A DNA stretch of 64,000 nucleotides from positions 62,001 to 126,000 of the forward strand of contig JABXHN010000003.1 of the NCBI GenBank assembly GCA_013373635.1. Direction: 5' to 3'. This stretch comes from Flavobacteriaceae bacterium. GTDB lineage: Bacteria > Bacteroidota > Bacteroidia > Flavobacteriales > Flavobacteriaceae. The position numbers and the translations under genes are program-made. Each line of letters opens with the position of its first letter. The first letter of the stretch is position 1. Below the pieces are notes generated by a model. The model was not told where the DNA came from. It searched no databases and worked only from the letters and a program-made list of their open reading frames with translations. Shown here piece by piece: positions 1 through 7,753 of this stretch.

Positions 1-338
1 CCTTTTTTGGGCATTGTCCATACTTCTTTTGGAAGCATTCTAAAAGCAACAACCACAAATACATCAGCATTATAGGAGTTGAGTTCATTTAAAAAAGAGG
101 CCTCTTTTAAATTAGTGGGTTGAAGTAGCGGAAGATTAGCTTTCATAGCAACTTCCTTAACAGCAGAATACCTGAGTTTTTTTCCTCTACCAGCTGGTTT
201 GTCTGCAACCGTTACTACTGCAGCAATATCGTAATGGTTCTCAATGAGGTGTTCAAGGATATGAGCAGCAAAATCAGGAGTGCCCATAAATACTACTTTT
301 AACTTAGTTCCCTGTTCTGTGGTAGTTGTTGATTGCAT
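1..338 (-). CDS. fmt: Methionyl-tRNA formyltransferase, N-terminal part (runs off the window)
   Basis: Fmt formylates the initiator Met-tRNA using 10-formyl-tetrahydrofolate. The reading frame contains the family start signature KVVFMGTPDFAAHIL, then VADKPAGRGKKL and the stretch LPLLQPTNLKEASF, which match the formyl-transferase fold as I know it. Only about 112 residues are present because the gene continues beyond base 1. The first in-frame ATG above the conserved core is at 338, giving a leader MQSTTTTEQGTK; the only nearer ATG (287) would cut into the conserved beta strand. The gene therefore starts inside the 3' end of recQ, overlapping it by 35 bases in another frame. The family call is firm, the exact start less so. 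Confidence 0.9.
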   Translation of the reverse strand, partial: MQSTTTTEQGTKLKVVFMGTPDFAAHILEHLIENHYDIAAVVTVADKPAGRGKKLRYSAVKEVAMKANLPLLQPTNLKEASFLNELNSYNADVFVVVAFRMLPKEVWTMPKK

Positions 339-2190
339 CAATACGGATATTTTGTGTCGCTAATAAATCTTTTAAGGCTTCAAAGATAGTATTCTCTGGG
401 TAATCTATAGCAACAACTAGTTCTTTTGAACTGTGTGGTTTTACACTCAAAAGATCGAGTATTCTAGCTTTTAGTTCCTTAGTAGTGATTGAATTATTCG
501 TTGATTTACAGAGATCACATTTTCCACATGCTTCAGCCTTTTCTCCAAAATAATTGAGCAAATACACCATTCTGCATCCCTGTTTTAATTGAGTGTATTC
601 AATACAGGCTTGAAGCTGATTGTTTTTGTGCGCTATTGATTGTTGGTGTAGCTTACCAAATTGATTAATGGTGTAATGATCTTCTCTGGGTTTGGTATAA
701 TAAAAACTCAAATCAGATGACAGTTCTAACAAACTTAAAAGGTTTAATTGTTTGTAGTAATTTAAAGCCTTTACAAGCACTTCTTTTGAAGTGTTAGAGG
801 TAGATGCTATCAAATCTAAATTGACGGCTGTAGGAAGCTCAAAGACCCCTCCATAGGTTCTTAGGATGCTTGTTAATATGCTTGCATGAGTTTTATTGCT
901 GCTAATCAGGTTCTCGAAGGCTGACTTAGCTGCAGTAAATTGAATTTTGGTTAAAATTGTATTGGAGTGTTCCAATTCGATAATTTCGTATTTATCAAAA
1001 ATTTTTAAAGCTGTATAAGTCTTGTTAGTATTTAATTGATAACGATGACAAAAAGTGTTTAGATCGATATAAAATTTCTGTTTAGGAAGCTCTCCATAGG
1101 CGATAGAAAAAAAATTATTCAAATGTTTGTACACTTCTTTAAGCTCTTCAATAGTCGGATAGCTATTGAGATACTGATCTTTGAGTTTTTGTTCGTCGGA
1201 AGGATGGTAAAGCAAGTAGATTGAGGCTTCTTGTGAATTTCGACCAGCACGTCCTGTTTCTTGAACGTATTGCTCCATGCTTTCAGTCAGCTGAAAATGA
1301 ACAATGAATTGGACATCTGCCTTGTCGACTCCCATACCAAATGCGGATGTAGCTACAACAATTTTAGTGATGTCTTTTTTCCAGGATTGAAGAACCTTTG
1401 ATTTTTCATCCTTGCTCATTCCTCCGTGATATGCTGCAGCTGCTATTCCTTGTTGATTGAGTAATTCAGAGAGTTGTTTGCACAATCCTCTGTTGTTTGC
1501 ATAAACAATACCACTGCCGTTGTGTTTTTTACAAATTTGGAAGAGGTAATTCGATTTATCAGCTGTTTGAATGAGTTGATAGGAAAGATTACTTCTGTTA
1601 AATGACTGTCTATAAATTTGTGGATTTTCTAGAAGCAGTAGCTCACTTATTTCATTTTCAACTTTTTTGGTGGCCGTTGCTGTTAGAGCAATCACAGGAA
1701 CCTTAAATTCTTCTTTGAGTTTAGAGCAGTTGAGATAGGAAGGTCTAAAATCATGTCCCCACTGAGAAATACAATGTGCTTCATCAATGGCAATTAGATT
1801 GATGTTCATTTTTAAAAGTCGTTCCCAAACCAGTGGTTGAGCGAGTCGTTCAGGAGACAAGTACAAGAATTTAAAATTTCCGTATACACAATTATCCAGT
1901 AAACGCTCGAGTTCTTGATAGGGAATTCCTCCACTGAGTCCTAGAGCTTTTATGCCTTTTGAATTGAGGGATTCAACTTGATCTTCTATGAGTGATACTA
2001 AGGGAGAAACAACAATGCAGATGCCTTCCATCATTAGTGATGGGATTTGATAACAAACCGATTTACCTCCCCCTGTAGGAAGTAATGCAATCAAATCTTT
2101 CCCATCCAATACCGTATCGATAATGTTAGCTTGCTGGAATCGAAACTCTTTAAATCCCCAATAGTTGTATAATACTTCTTCTTTTGTCAC
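304..2190 (-). CDS. recQ: ATP-dependent DNA helicase, RecQ family
   Basis: A 3'-5' superfamily 2 DNA helicase for recombination and repair. Walker A LPTGGGKSVCYQ lies at residues 37-48, DEAH with the RecQ loop (IDEAHCISQWGHDFRP) at 134-150 and motif VI QETGRAGR at 310-317. A four-cysteine zinc site (C539, C555, C558, C561) sits near the C-terminus. Residues about 370-500 between the helicase core and the zinc site look like winged-helix sequence, and only about 65 residues follow the zinc site, so there is no E. coli-like winged-helix plus HRDC tail. The start is GTG at 2190, directly abutting the TAG of the upstream ATPase, which implies translational coupling. At 628 residues it fits a second flavobacterial RecQ type better than the longer canonical one (from memory). 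Confidence 0.93.
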   Translation of the reverse strand: MTKEEVLYNYWGFKEFRFQQANIIDTVLDGKDLIALLPTGGGKSVCYQIPSLMMEGICIVVSPLVSLIEDQVESLNSKGIKALGLSGGIPYQELERLLDNCVYGNFKFLYLSPERLAQPLVWERLLKMNINLIAIDEAHCISQWGHDFRPSYLNCSKLKEEFKVPVIALTATATKKVENEISELLLLENPQIYRQSFNRSNLSYQLIQTADKSNYLFQICKKHNGSGIVYANNRGLCKQLSELLNQQGIAAAAYHGGMSKDEKSKVLQSWKKDITKIVVATSAFGMGVDKADVQFIVHFQLTESMEQYVQETGRAGRNSQEASIYLLYHPSDEQKLKDQYLNSYPTIEELKEVYKHLNNFFSIAYGELPKQKFYIDLNTFCHRYQLNTNKTYTALKIFDKYEIIELEHSNTILTKIQFTAAKSAFENLISSNKTHASILTSILRTYGGVFELPTAVNLDLIASTSNTSKEVLVKALNYYKQLNLLSLLELSSDLSFYYTKPREDHYTINQFGKLHQQSIAHKNNQLQACIEYTQLKQGCRMVYLLNYFGEKAEACGKCDLCKSTNNSITTKELKARILDLLSVKPHSSKELVVAIDYPENTIFEALKDLLATQNIRIDAINNYHRTGN

Positions 2191-2730
2191 CTATAGGGTC
2201 TTTAAATGAGTTAAAATAAACTCAATTCGCTCCTCAATAGTTCCTTTGGGTACATATACATGATTGTAATCGTAGGTTTCATATGCCTTATGAAGGTATT
2301 CAAATAAAATTTTTGCTTCTGAATAATCTTCGTAGCGTTCGTTGTCTGTAATGTGTATATCCTTCCAAGGAGGTAGTATATAGACTGCATCGTATTGATG
2401 TGTTTTACATGCATCTACAAAAGGAAGAGGGTATTCGACTCCATTGCGATCCAAATAGGCAACCACATCAGGAATGCCTCTATCAAGAAAGACATAATCG
2501 CTATCTATTTGATCAGCTGCTCTAAATTGTTCAACTCTTGCCTCTAGAAGCATTTGTGAAAACAACAGTGGATCGGTCCTAAAGAGGTGTTCTATGCCGT
2601 TTTGTCGTGCCTGTAGCGTTATCTCTCTAGAAACCTCATGTATACAGGAATGCCCTATCTTCTCTAAGGCTGCAATAAGACTTGTTTTTCCCGAAGAAGG
2701 GCCTCCGCTAATCACAATTTTTTTTGGCAT
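2191..2730 (-). CDS. P-loop ATPase/kinase-like protein (AAA_28 family)
   Basis: A 179-residue nucleotide-binding protein with a Walker A loop GGPSSGKTSL at residues 9-18 right after the first beta strand. The rest resembles the AAA_28 domain found in NadR-like kinases and other small P-loop proteins, including FLDRGIPDVVAYLD, which looks like a Walker B or lid segment. The substrate cannot be told from sequence; a small-molecule kinase role is an inference. It is the first gene of the unit that continues with recQ, whose GTG start follows this stop codon with no gap. ATG start, and nothing unusual in composition. Confidence 0.8.
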   Translation of the reverse strand: MPKKIVISGGPSSGKTSLIAALEKIGHSCIHEVSREITLQARQNGIEHLFRTDPLLFSQMLLEARVEQFRAADQIDSDYVFLDRGIPDVVAYLDRNGVEYPLPFVDACKTHQYDAVYILPPWKDIHITDNERYEDYSEAKILFEYLHKAYETYDYNHVYVPKGTIEERIEFILTHLKTL

Positions 2731-2800
2731 GTTTTTGGTATCATTTTAAAGGTGCAAGTTAATGAAATTGATTTTGACTTTAACATATGAAGAACATCAC

Positions 2801-2808
2801 TATATTTG
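2801..2808 (+). promoter_or_regulatory. Bacteroidota-type -7 promoter element upstream of the DUF493 gene
   Basis: TATATTTG matches the TAnnTTTG consensus of the Bacteroidota housekeeping sigma factor and lies 14 bases before the ATG at 2823. A TTTG that could serve as the -33 element ends at 2776, a spacer of 24, slightly longer than the usual 17-23. Confidence 0.55.
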
Positions 2809-2822
2809 CAAAGTAAAAGATT

Positions 2823-3110
2823 ATGAAAGAAAACAAAACAGAAGAATTTTATTCAAAATTAATCGGCCAACTCAAGGAAACAACTTCATGGCCGGCAGAA
2901 TATTTGTTTAAATTTATAGTTCCTTCTTCAGAGGAAAAAATAAAAGCGATTAATAGTATCTTTAACGAGCCACATGCTCAAATCAACCACAGACAGTCTT
3001 CCAAAGGAACTTACACCAGTGTAAGTATTAAAATGAGACTAGAATCTGCAGAGGATGTTGTTGTAAAATACAAAGAGGTTAGTGTCGTTGAGGGAGTAAT
3101 TTCTCTTTAA
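2823..3110 (+). CDS. DUF493 family protein
   Basis: A 95-residue cytosolic protein of the DUF493/YbeD type, a small alpha-beta (ferredoxin/ACT-like) fold. The pattern FKFIVPSSEEK early and YTSVSIKMRLESAEDVVVKYKE late is what I recall for this family. In Enterobacteria YbeD sits beside lipoate genes, but no such neighbour is here and no function is established. It heads a plus-strand run with the DUF4290 gene and murA and has its own TAnnTTTG promoter. The family call is good; the function is unknown. Confidence 0.85.
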   Translation: MKENKTEEFYSKLIGQLKETTSWPAEYLFKFIVPSSEEKIKAINSIFNEPHAQINHRQSSKGTYTSVSIKMRLESAEDVVVKYKEVSVVEGVISL

Positions 3111-3131
3111 CTAGTAATTGAGTGTAATTAT

Positions 3132-3821
3132 TTGTATTTTTACCACTTTCTTCATGAATTAAACCCCAATAATTTGGACCAATTAGAACACCTAGAGTAC
3201 AATACAGAACGTTCTGCATTACACATTCCTGAATACGGAAGACATTTTCAAAAAATGGTTGACCACGCAGTGAGTATTGCTGATCGTGAAGAGCGCAACA
3301 AAACTGCTCAAGCCATTATATCGGTAATGGGAAACCTTCAACCGCATTTGAGAGATGTTCCTGAATTTCAACACAAATTGTGGGATCAGCTCTTTATTAT
3401 GTCGAATTTTCAATTGGATGTTGATTCACCATTTCCTATTACTCCTCAGGAAACTTTGTCTCAAAAGCCAGATCCTTTAGATTATCCACAAAACGCTCCT
3501 AAGTATCGTTTTTACGGAAACAATATCAAAAGAATGATCGATGTTGCTATATCTTGGGAAAAAGGAGATAAGAGAGATGGATTGGAACTAGTGATTGCTA
3601 ATCATATGAAAAAGTGTTACCTCAATTGGAATAAGGATACAGTAGACGATTCTGTGATTTACAACCATTTGTTGGAACTTTCCAATGGTCAAATCAATTT
3701 AGCTGAAAATAAAGATGAGCTCACTTCTAGTGAACAAATTTTAAAATACAACAATCAGCAACGCCCTCAAAACAAGAAACATCAACGCAATAATAACCAA
3801 AACCGAAAAAAGAGGTTTTAA
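3132..3821 (+). CDS. DUF4290 domain-containing protein
   Basis: A Bacteroidota-specific protein of unknown function. The recognisable core is LEYNTERSALHIPEYGRHFQK, then REERNKTAQAII, VMGNLQPHLRDVPEFQHKLWDQ and KLDVDSPFPITP-like sequence. The last about 40 residues are low-complexity, rich in Gln, Asn, Lys and Arg, and probably disordered and nucleic-acid friendly. No ATG exists at the front. The longest form uses TTG at 3132, but TTG at 3174, just before the conserved core, fits the usual family start better and would give about 215 residues. It lies 12 bases before murA, a pairing common in Flavobacteria, so a link to envelope synthesis is possible but unproven. Confidence 0.85.
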   Translation: MYFYHFLHELNPNNLDQLEHLEYNTERSALHIPEYGRHFQKMVDHAVSIADREERNKTAQAIISVMGNLQPHLRDVPEFQHKLWDQLFIMSNFQLDVDSPFPITPQETLSQKPDPLDYPQNAPKYRFYGNNIKRMIDVAISWEKGDKRDGLELVIANHMKKCYLNWNKDTVDDSVIYNHLLELSNGQINLAENKDELTSSEQILKYNNQQRPQNKKHQRNNNQNRKKRF

Positions 3822-3833
3822 ACTCATTTAGAT

Positions 3834-5150
3834 ATGGGAATATTTAAGATTGAGGGAGGTCATCAGCTCTCAGGTGAAATCACTCCTCAAGGAGCTAAGA
3901 ATGAAGCCCTACAAATCCTTTGTGCTGTTTTACTCACAGATGAAGAAGTGGTAGTTGAAAATATTCCAGATATCGTTGATGTCAATAAATTAATTGACTT
4001 GCTTAGAGATTTAGGGGTTAAAGTCAAACAACTTTCAAATGGAATTTATTCCTTTAAAGCTGATGAGATAAATATGGATTATCTCACCTCTGAACAATTT
4101 AAAAAAGATGGTGGAGGATTAAGAGGTTCTATTATGCTTGTAGGTCCTCTATTAGCCCGTTTTGGCAAGGGATATATTCCTAAGCCAGGAGGTGATAAAA
4201 TTGGTAGAAGAAGATTAGATACTCATTTTGAAGGCTTTATTAAGCTTGGAGCTAGCTTTAGATACATAAGAGAAGAACACTTTTATGGGGTAGAGGCAGA
4301 TCGCCTAAAAGGATGCTATATCTTACTCGATGAAGCTTCTGTGACTGGAACTGCAAATATAGTAATGGCTGCAGTACTAGCAGAAGGAACCACTACTATT
4401 TACAATGCTGCTTGTGAACCCTATCTTCAACAACTCTGTGAGCTGTTAAATAAAATGGGGGCTAAAATCAGTGGAATAGGATCAAATCTCTTGACAATAG
4501 AAGGTGTTGATCGATTAGGTGGAGCTTCCCATCGAATGCTTCCAGATATGATTGAAATTGGATCTTGGATAGGATTAGCTGCGATGACCAGATCAGAAAT
4601 CACTATCAAAGATGTTTCTTGGAAACACCTTGGTCAAATTCCAGAAGCTTTTAGAAGATTGGGAATTACCATTGAAAAAAAGGGTGATGATATCTTTATT
4701 CCCGCTCACAAAGATGGATATAAGATCCAGTCTTTTATAGATGGTTCTATCTTAACTCTTGCCGATGCACCTTGGCCAGGACTAACTCCTGACCTCTTAT
4801 CTGTGCTTTTAGTAACTTCAATTCAAGCAGAAGGAGAAGTTCTTATCCATCAAAAGATGTTTGAAAGCAGATTGTTCTTTGTCGATAAGTTAATCGATAT
4901 GGGAGCAAAAATTATATTATGTGATCCTCATAGAGCAACGGTGATTGGGCACAATTTTAAACACCAAATCAAGGCCACTGTAATGACATCTCCAGATATA
5001 AGAGCTGGAGTATCTCTTTTGATTGCAGCCCTTTCTGCCAAAGGAACATCGATAATTCACAATGTAGAGCAAATCGACAGAGGGTACGAAAACATTGTTC
5101 CAAGACTTCAGTCTTTAGGTGCGAAAATCGAACGGATCAAAGAAGTTTAA
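3834..5150 (+). CDS. murA: UDP-N-acetylglucosamine 1-carboxyvinyltransferase (MurA)
   Basis: Transfers enolpyruvate from PEP to UDP-GlcNAc, the first committed step of peptidoglycan synthesis, in the cytosol. The 438 residues show the two-domain EPSP-synthase-like fold: GAKNEALQILCAVLL with the Lys-Asn pair at 22-23, GPLLARFGKGYIPKPGGDKIG around 104-124, and SPDIRAGVSLLIAALSA near the end. The loop that carries the catalytic Cys115 of E. coli MurA reads PGGDKIG here, so the residue is Asp121. That variant is catalytically competent in other bacteria and insensitive to fosfomycin. Last gene of the DUF493-DUF4290-murA run; its 3' end overlaps the convergent GNAT gene by 14 bases. Confidence 0.97.
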   Translation: MGIFKIEGGHQLSGEITPQGAKNEALQILCAVLLTDEEVVVENIPDIVDVNKLIDLLRDLGVKVKQLSNGIYSFKADEINMDYLTSEQFKKDGGGLRGSIMLVGPLLARFGKGYIPKPGGDKIGRRRLDTHFEGFIKLGASFRYIREEHFYGVEADRLKGCYILLDEASVTGTANIVMAAVLAEGTTTIYNAACEPYLQQLCELLNKMGAKISGIGSNLLTIEGVDRLGGASHRMLPDMIEIGSWIGLAAMTRSEITIKDVSWKHLGQIPEAFRRLGITIEKKGDDIFIPAHKDGYKIQSFIDGSILTLADAPWPGLTPDLLSVLLVTSIQAEGEVLIHQKMFESRLFFVDKLIDMGAKIILCDPHRATVIGHNFKHQIKATVMTSPDIRAGVSLLIAALSAKGTSIIHNVEQIDRGYENIVPRLQSLGAKIERIKEV

Positions 5151-5544
5151 GAGACATCACTACATAAGAGATTCCTCCCTTTTCAAAAGTTGAATCGGTT
5201 GATTCAAAACCAAAACGCTTGTAAAATCCAATTTTATCAGCTCGTGCATTAAGCCATATGCTTTTTAGCTGAAGCTTTTTGGAGTGTTCTATACAATGTG
5301 TCATTAAATTAGTTGCATAAGATCTGTTTTGATAATCGATCAATGTAGCTAGCTTTCGTATTTGGGCTTGATCCTTTTCAATAAAAAGAGAAACCACTGA
5401 ACAGATCACTCCCTCGACTTCTATACCAAAATGCAAAGCAGACTCATCTCCTTCGATTTTAATATAATCCATGGGCTTATTTGGCCACATTACAGAGTGG
5501 CGTATTGGATAGGTCTGGAGGTGATTAATCCTTTGGAGCTTCAA
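5137..5544 (-). CDS. GNAT family N-acetyltransferase
   Basis: A 135-residue acetyl-CoA-dependent N-acetyltransferase. GNAT motif A is visible as RKLATLIDYQNRSYATNLM followed by the helix HCIEHSKKL, and motif B as NARADKIGFYKRFGFES. The N-terminal pattern RHSVMWPNKPMDY resembles a group of small flavobacterial GNATs. The substrate is unknown. The only start that keeps the N-terminal strand is TTG at 5544; the next ATG would remove 18 residues. It overlaps the upstream lysoplasmalogenase gene by 20 bases, so the two are probably co-transcribed and translationally coupled. Confidence 0.85.
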   Translation of the reverse strand: MKLQRINHLQTYPIRHSVMWPNKPMDYIKIEGDESALHFGIEVEGVICSVVSLFIEKDQAQIRKLATLIDYQNRSYATNLMTHCIEHSKKLQLKSIWLNARADKIGFYKRFGFESTDSTFEKGGISYVVMSLKLL

Positions 5545-6208
5545 AAGAATAGATAATACTGTTTACGATCAAAAACTGAGCAATTCCATAGTGAGTCAAT
5601 AAGACAAAAGGAGCAAATTTAAAGGGAGTTACAAAAGCATTATAGGCTAAAAGCAAATCTGAAATCACAAAACTAAATGCACCGATTACTCCTATATTCC
5701 AATTCCAACGATCAATAGAATCTTTTCTCAAATAGGCAAAATTAACCATAGATATGATCACTAAACAATACAGATACATTGGAATTTTAAGCTGATTATC
5801 TATATGCTTGTCAAATATCATAAAGATGATAACCCCTTGAAGCATCAAACTGAATAAAAAACTGTTGCTAACTTTTAATTTCTTATTTCTTTGAAAAGAA
5901 AAAGCTCTAATAAAAAATAAATGAGCGATTAAAAAACTTGAAAGCCCACCTAAAAATACTAGTGGCCTACCAACCTCAAAAACCATGAATTCATCTCCAA
6001 TCAGAGAAAATACTAAAGCGAGTGCTGTAGCATTAAAAACACCTTTGTTGGTAATTCTGCTCTTATGTGTATACAACCAATAAAGAAGTATAAGCATAAG
6101 AAAAGGTTTGGTGAAAGGTTCCACTGATGGAAAATAGACAACTGCTGTTATATGTAGATATAACATTATAAAATAGATGATTGCGAGTTGTTTAAAATTT
6201 AACTTCAT
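5525..6208 (-). CDS. Lysoplasmalogenase-like membrane protein (YhhN family)
   Basis: An integral membrane protein of 227 residues with about eight hydrophobic helices. It shows YhhN family landmarks: KPFLMLILLYWLYTH near the front, ALALVFSLIGDEFMVF with the conserved Gly-Asp pair, and FLIAHLFFIRAF. Characterised members (TMEM86B, bacterial YhhN homologues) hydrolyse the vinyl-ether bond of lysoplasmalogens; the substrate here is not shown by sequence. First gene of a two-gene unit with the GNAT gene, which begins inside its 3' end. Confidence 0.8.
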   Translation of the reverse strand: MKLNFKQLAIIYFIMLYLHITAVVYFPSVEPFTKPFLMLILLYWLYTHKSRITNKGVFNATALALVFSLIGDEFMVFEVGRPLVFLGGLSSFLIAHLFFIRAFSFQRNKKLKVSNSFLFSLMLQGVIIFMIFDKHIDNQLKIPMYLYCLVIISMVNFAYLRKDSIDRWNWNIGVIGAFSFVISDLLLAYNAFVTPFKFAPFVLLTHYGIAQFLIVNSIIYSFEAPKD

Positions 6209-6226
6209 AGATCCGATAGGAATGTT

Positions 6227-7654
6227 TTATTCATATTTTAATGGTGGTGGGCCATCAATCATTGGCTCGTAAATTTCGTTTCCTTTTCGCTCTTTAAATT
6301 CTTTTTTCATGTCGGATACCAGTTTAGGATTATTAAACAAATCCACCATGGTCATTCCCATCGCTTTTGAGGCATAGAGCATCCCTTTATGTCCAATACT
6401 CATTGATCCACATGCGATAACTGCCCAGGAATGCCAAGGAGTATCCTTAGGAGCAACTGTAACTGAAAGATTGATGTTAGGAACGACCCAACTCACGTCA
6501 CCTACATCTGTTGAACCTCCCATAGGGTGTTCTTGAGTTTCGAGTAGGGGGTTAATATTAGAATCAAATCCTACCTGAGGTTTTCCTGTAGCTTCTTGGA
6601 TTTTTTTACCATAAGTTATTTCTTCATCGGTATAAGTGATAGGTCCTAATAATTCTAAATTTTTCTGCATCGCTTCTTCACCTGTTCTATTGACCAAAAC
6701 TTCATAGATTCCTGAAATTAATGAGATCTTATAATCAACATCAGCCATAATTGCAGCACCTTCAGCCATCTCTTTAATTCGCTCGTAAACGACATTCATG
6801 CCCTTGCGCTTGGTGTCACGAACGCGTACCCAAAGTCTTGAGTAATCAGGCACAACATTTACAACCTGACCTCCGTCTTGAATATGATAGTGTATGCGTA
6901 CTGTTGGACGAATGTGTTCGCGGTAATAGTTGATACCAGTGGTATATAATTCTAAGGCGTCAGATGCGGATCTACCATTCCATGGATCAGCAGAGGCGTG
7001 TGCAGCTTGACCAAAAAATTCAACTTTAAAATCAACTAAAGCTAGAGAGCTTTGTGCATCAGCTTCGATATTTGATCCAGGGTGCCAACTCACATTGACA
7101 TCGACATCGTCCCACAAACCTTCTTTGACCATCCATACTTTTGCAAAAAACTTTTCTTCAGCAGGAGTTCCAAGAAACTTAACGGTTCCCTGTAATTTAC
7201 CTGCTTCGATCTGTTCCTTGATCGCTATAGCTGCTCCAAGTGAAGCTGTTCCAAACATATTGTGTCCACATCCATGTCCAGGAGCCCCTTCTACAAGAGG
7301 TTCTTTTGAAGGCTGTGATTTTTGTGAAATACCAGGAAGTGCGTCAAATTCTCCCAAAATACTTATCACTGGTTTTCCGGAGCCATAGGTCGCTGTAAAA
7401 GCTGTGGGAATACCCGCGACTCCACGTTCAACCTTCATTCCGTTTTCTTCAGCATAAGAAGCTAATAATTCAGCTGATTTAGTTTCGTTAAAGGCTGTTT
7501 CAGCAAGAGCCCATATGGAATCACTAATTTCTATTAATTTGTCTTGATGACGTTCAATGGAAGCGACTATTTCTTTCTTTTGTTTGCTCATCTTTTGAGC
7601 ATAAAAATGAGTACTAAAACTAAATAGAATCAGTAGAAGAAGGGATTTTTTCAT
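6227..7654 (-). CDS. Exported M20 family amidohydrolase, AbgB-like
   Basis: A metal-dependent amidohydrolase of the M20D peptidase family, 475 residues. An N-terminal signal peptide (MKKSLLLLILFSFSTHFYAQ) predicts export. Metal-site motifs are ILGEFDALPG, APGHGCGHNMFG and GTPAEEKF; the dimerisation domain follows from about residue 210, and GGSTDVGDVSW near the end supplies the last ligand. The closest named family I recall is AbgB, the p-aminobenzoyl-glutamate hydrolase subunit, but no AbgA-like partner is adjacent and the substrate is open. It lies 99 bases downstream of the symporter gene on the same strand and might act in the same pathway. Confidence 0.88.
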   Translation of the reverse strand: MKKSLLLLILFSFSTHFYAQKMSKQKKEIVASIERHQDKLIEISDSIWALAETAFNETKSAELLASYAEENGMKVERGVAGIPTAFTATYGSGKPVISILGEFDALPGISQKSQPSKEPLVEGAPGHGCGHNMFGTASLGAAIAIKEQIEAGKLQGTVKFLGTPAEEKFFAKVWMVKEGLWDDVDVNVSWHPGSNIEADAQSSLALVDFKVEFFGQAAHASADPWNGRSASDALELYTTGINYYREHIRPTVRIHYHIQDGGQVVNVVPDYSRLWVRVRDTKRKGMNVVYERIKEMAEGAAIMADVDYKISLISGIYEVLVNRTGEEAMQKNLELLGPITYTDEEITYGKKIQEATGKPQVGFDSNINPLLETQEHPMGGSTDVGDVSWVVPNINLSVTVAPKDTPWHSWAVIACGSMSIGHKGMLYASKAMGMTMVDLFNNPKLVSDMKKEFKERKGNEIYEPMIDGPPPLKYE

Positions 7655-7753
7655 AAAATTGAGAGTTAAAGAAATTAAATATAGTAAATGTTTTTTTATT
7701 TACTAATTAAAATTCTATCTCTTTACAATAGCCCGCTGTGATTTTACGGATAA

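Noticed and set aside
7095-7388. A 97-codon plus-strand frame
   Set aside because: Antisense to the conserved catalytic region of the M20 gene; the Pro/Ser-rich composition is typical of a shadow.
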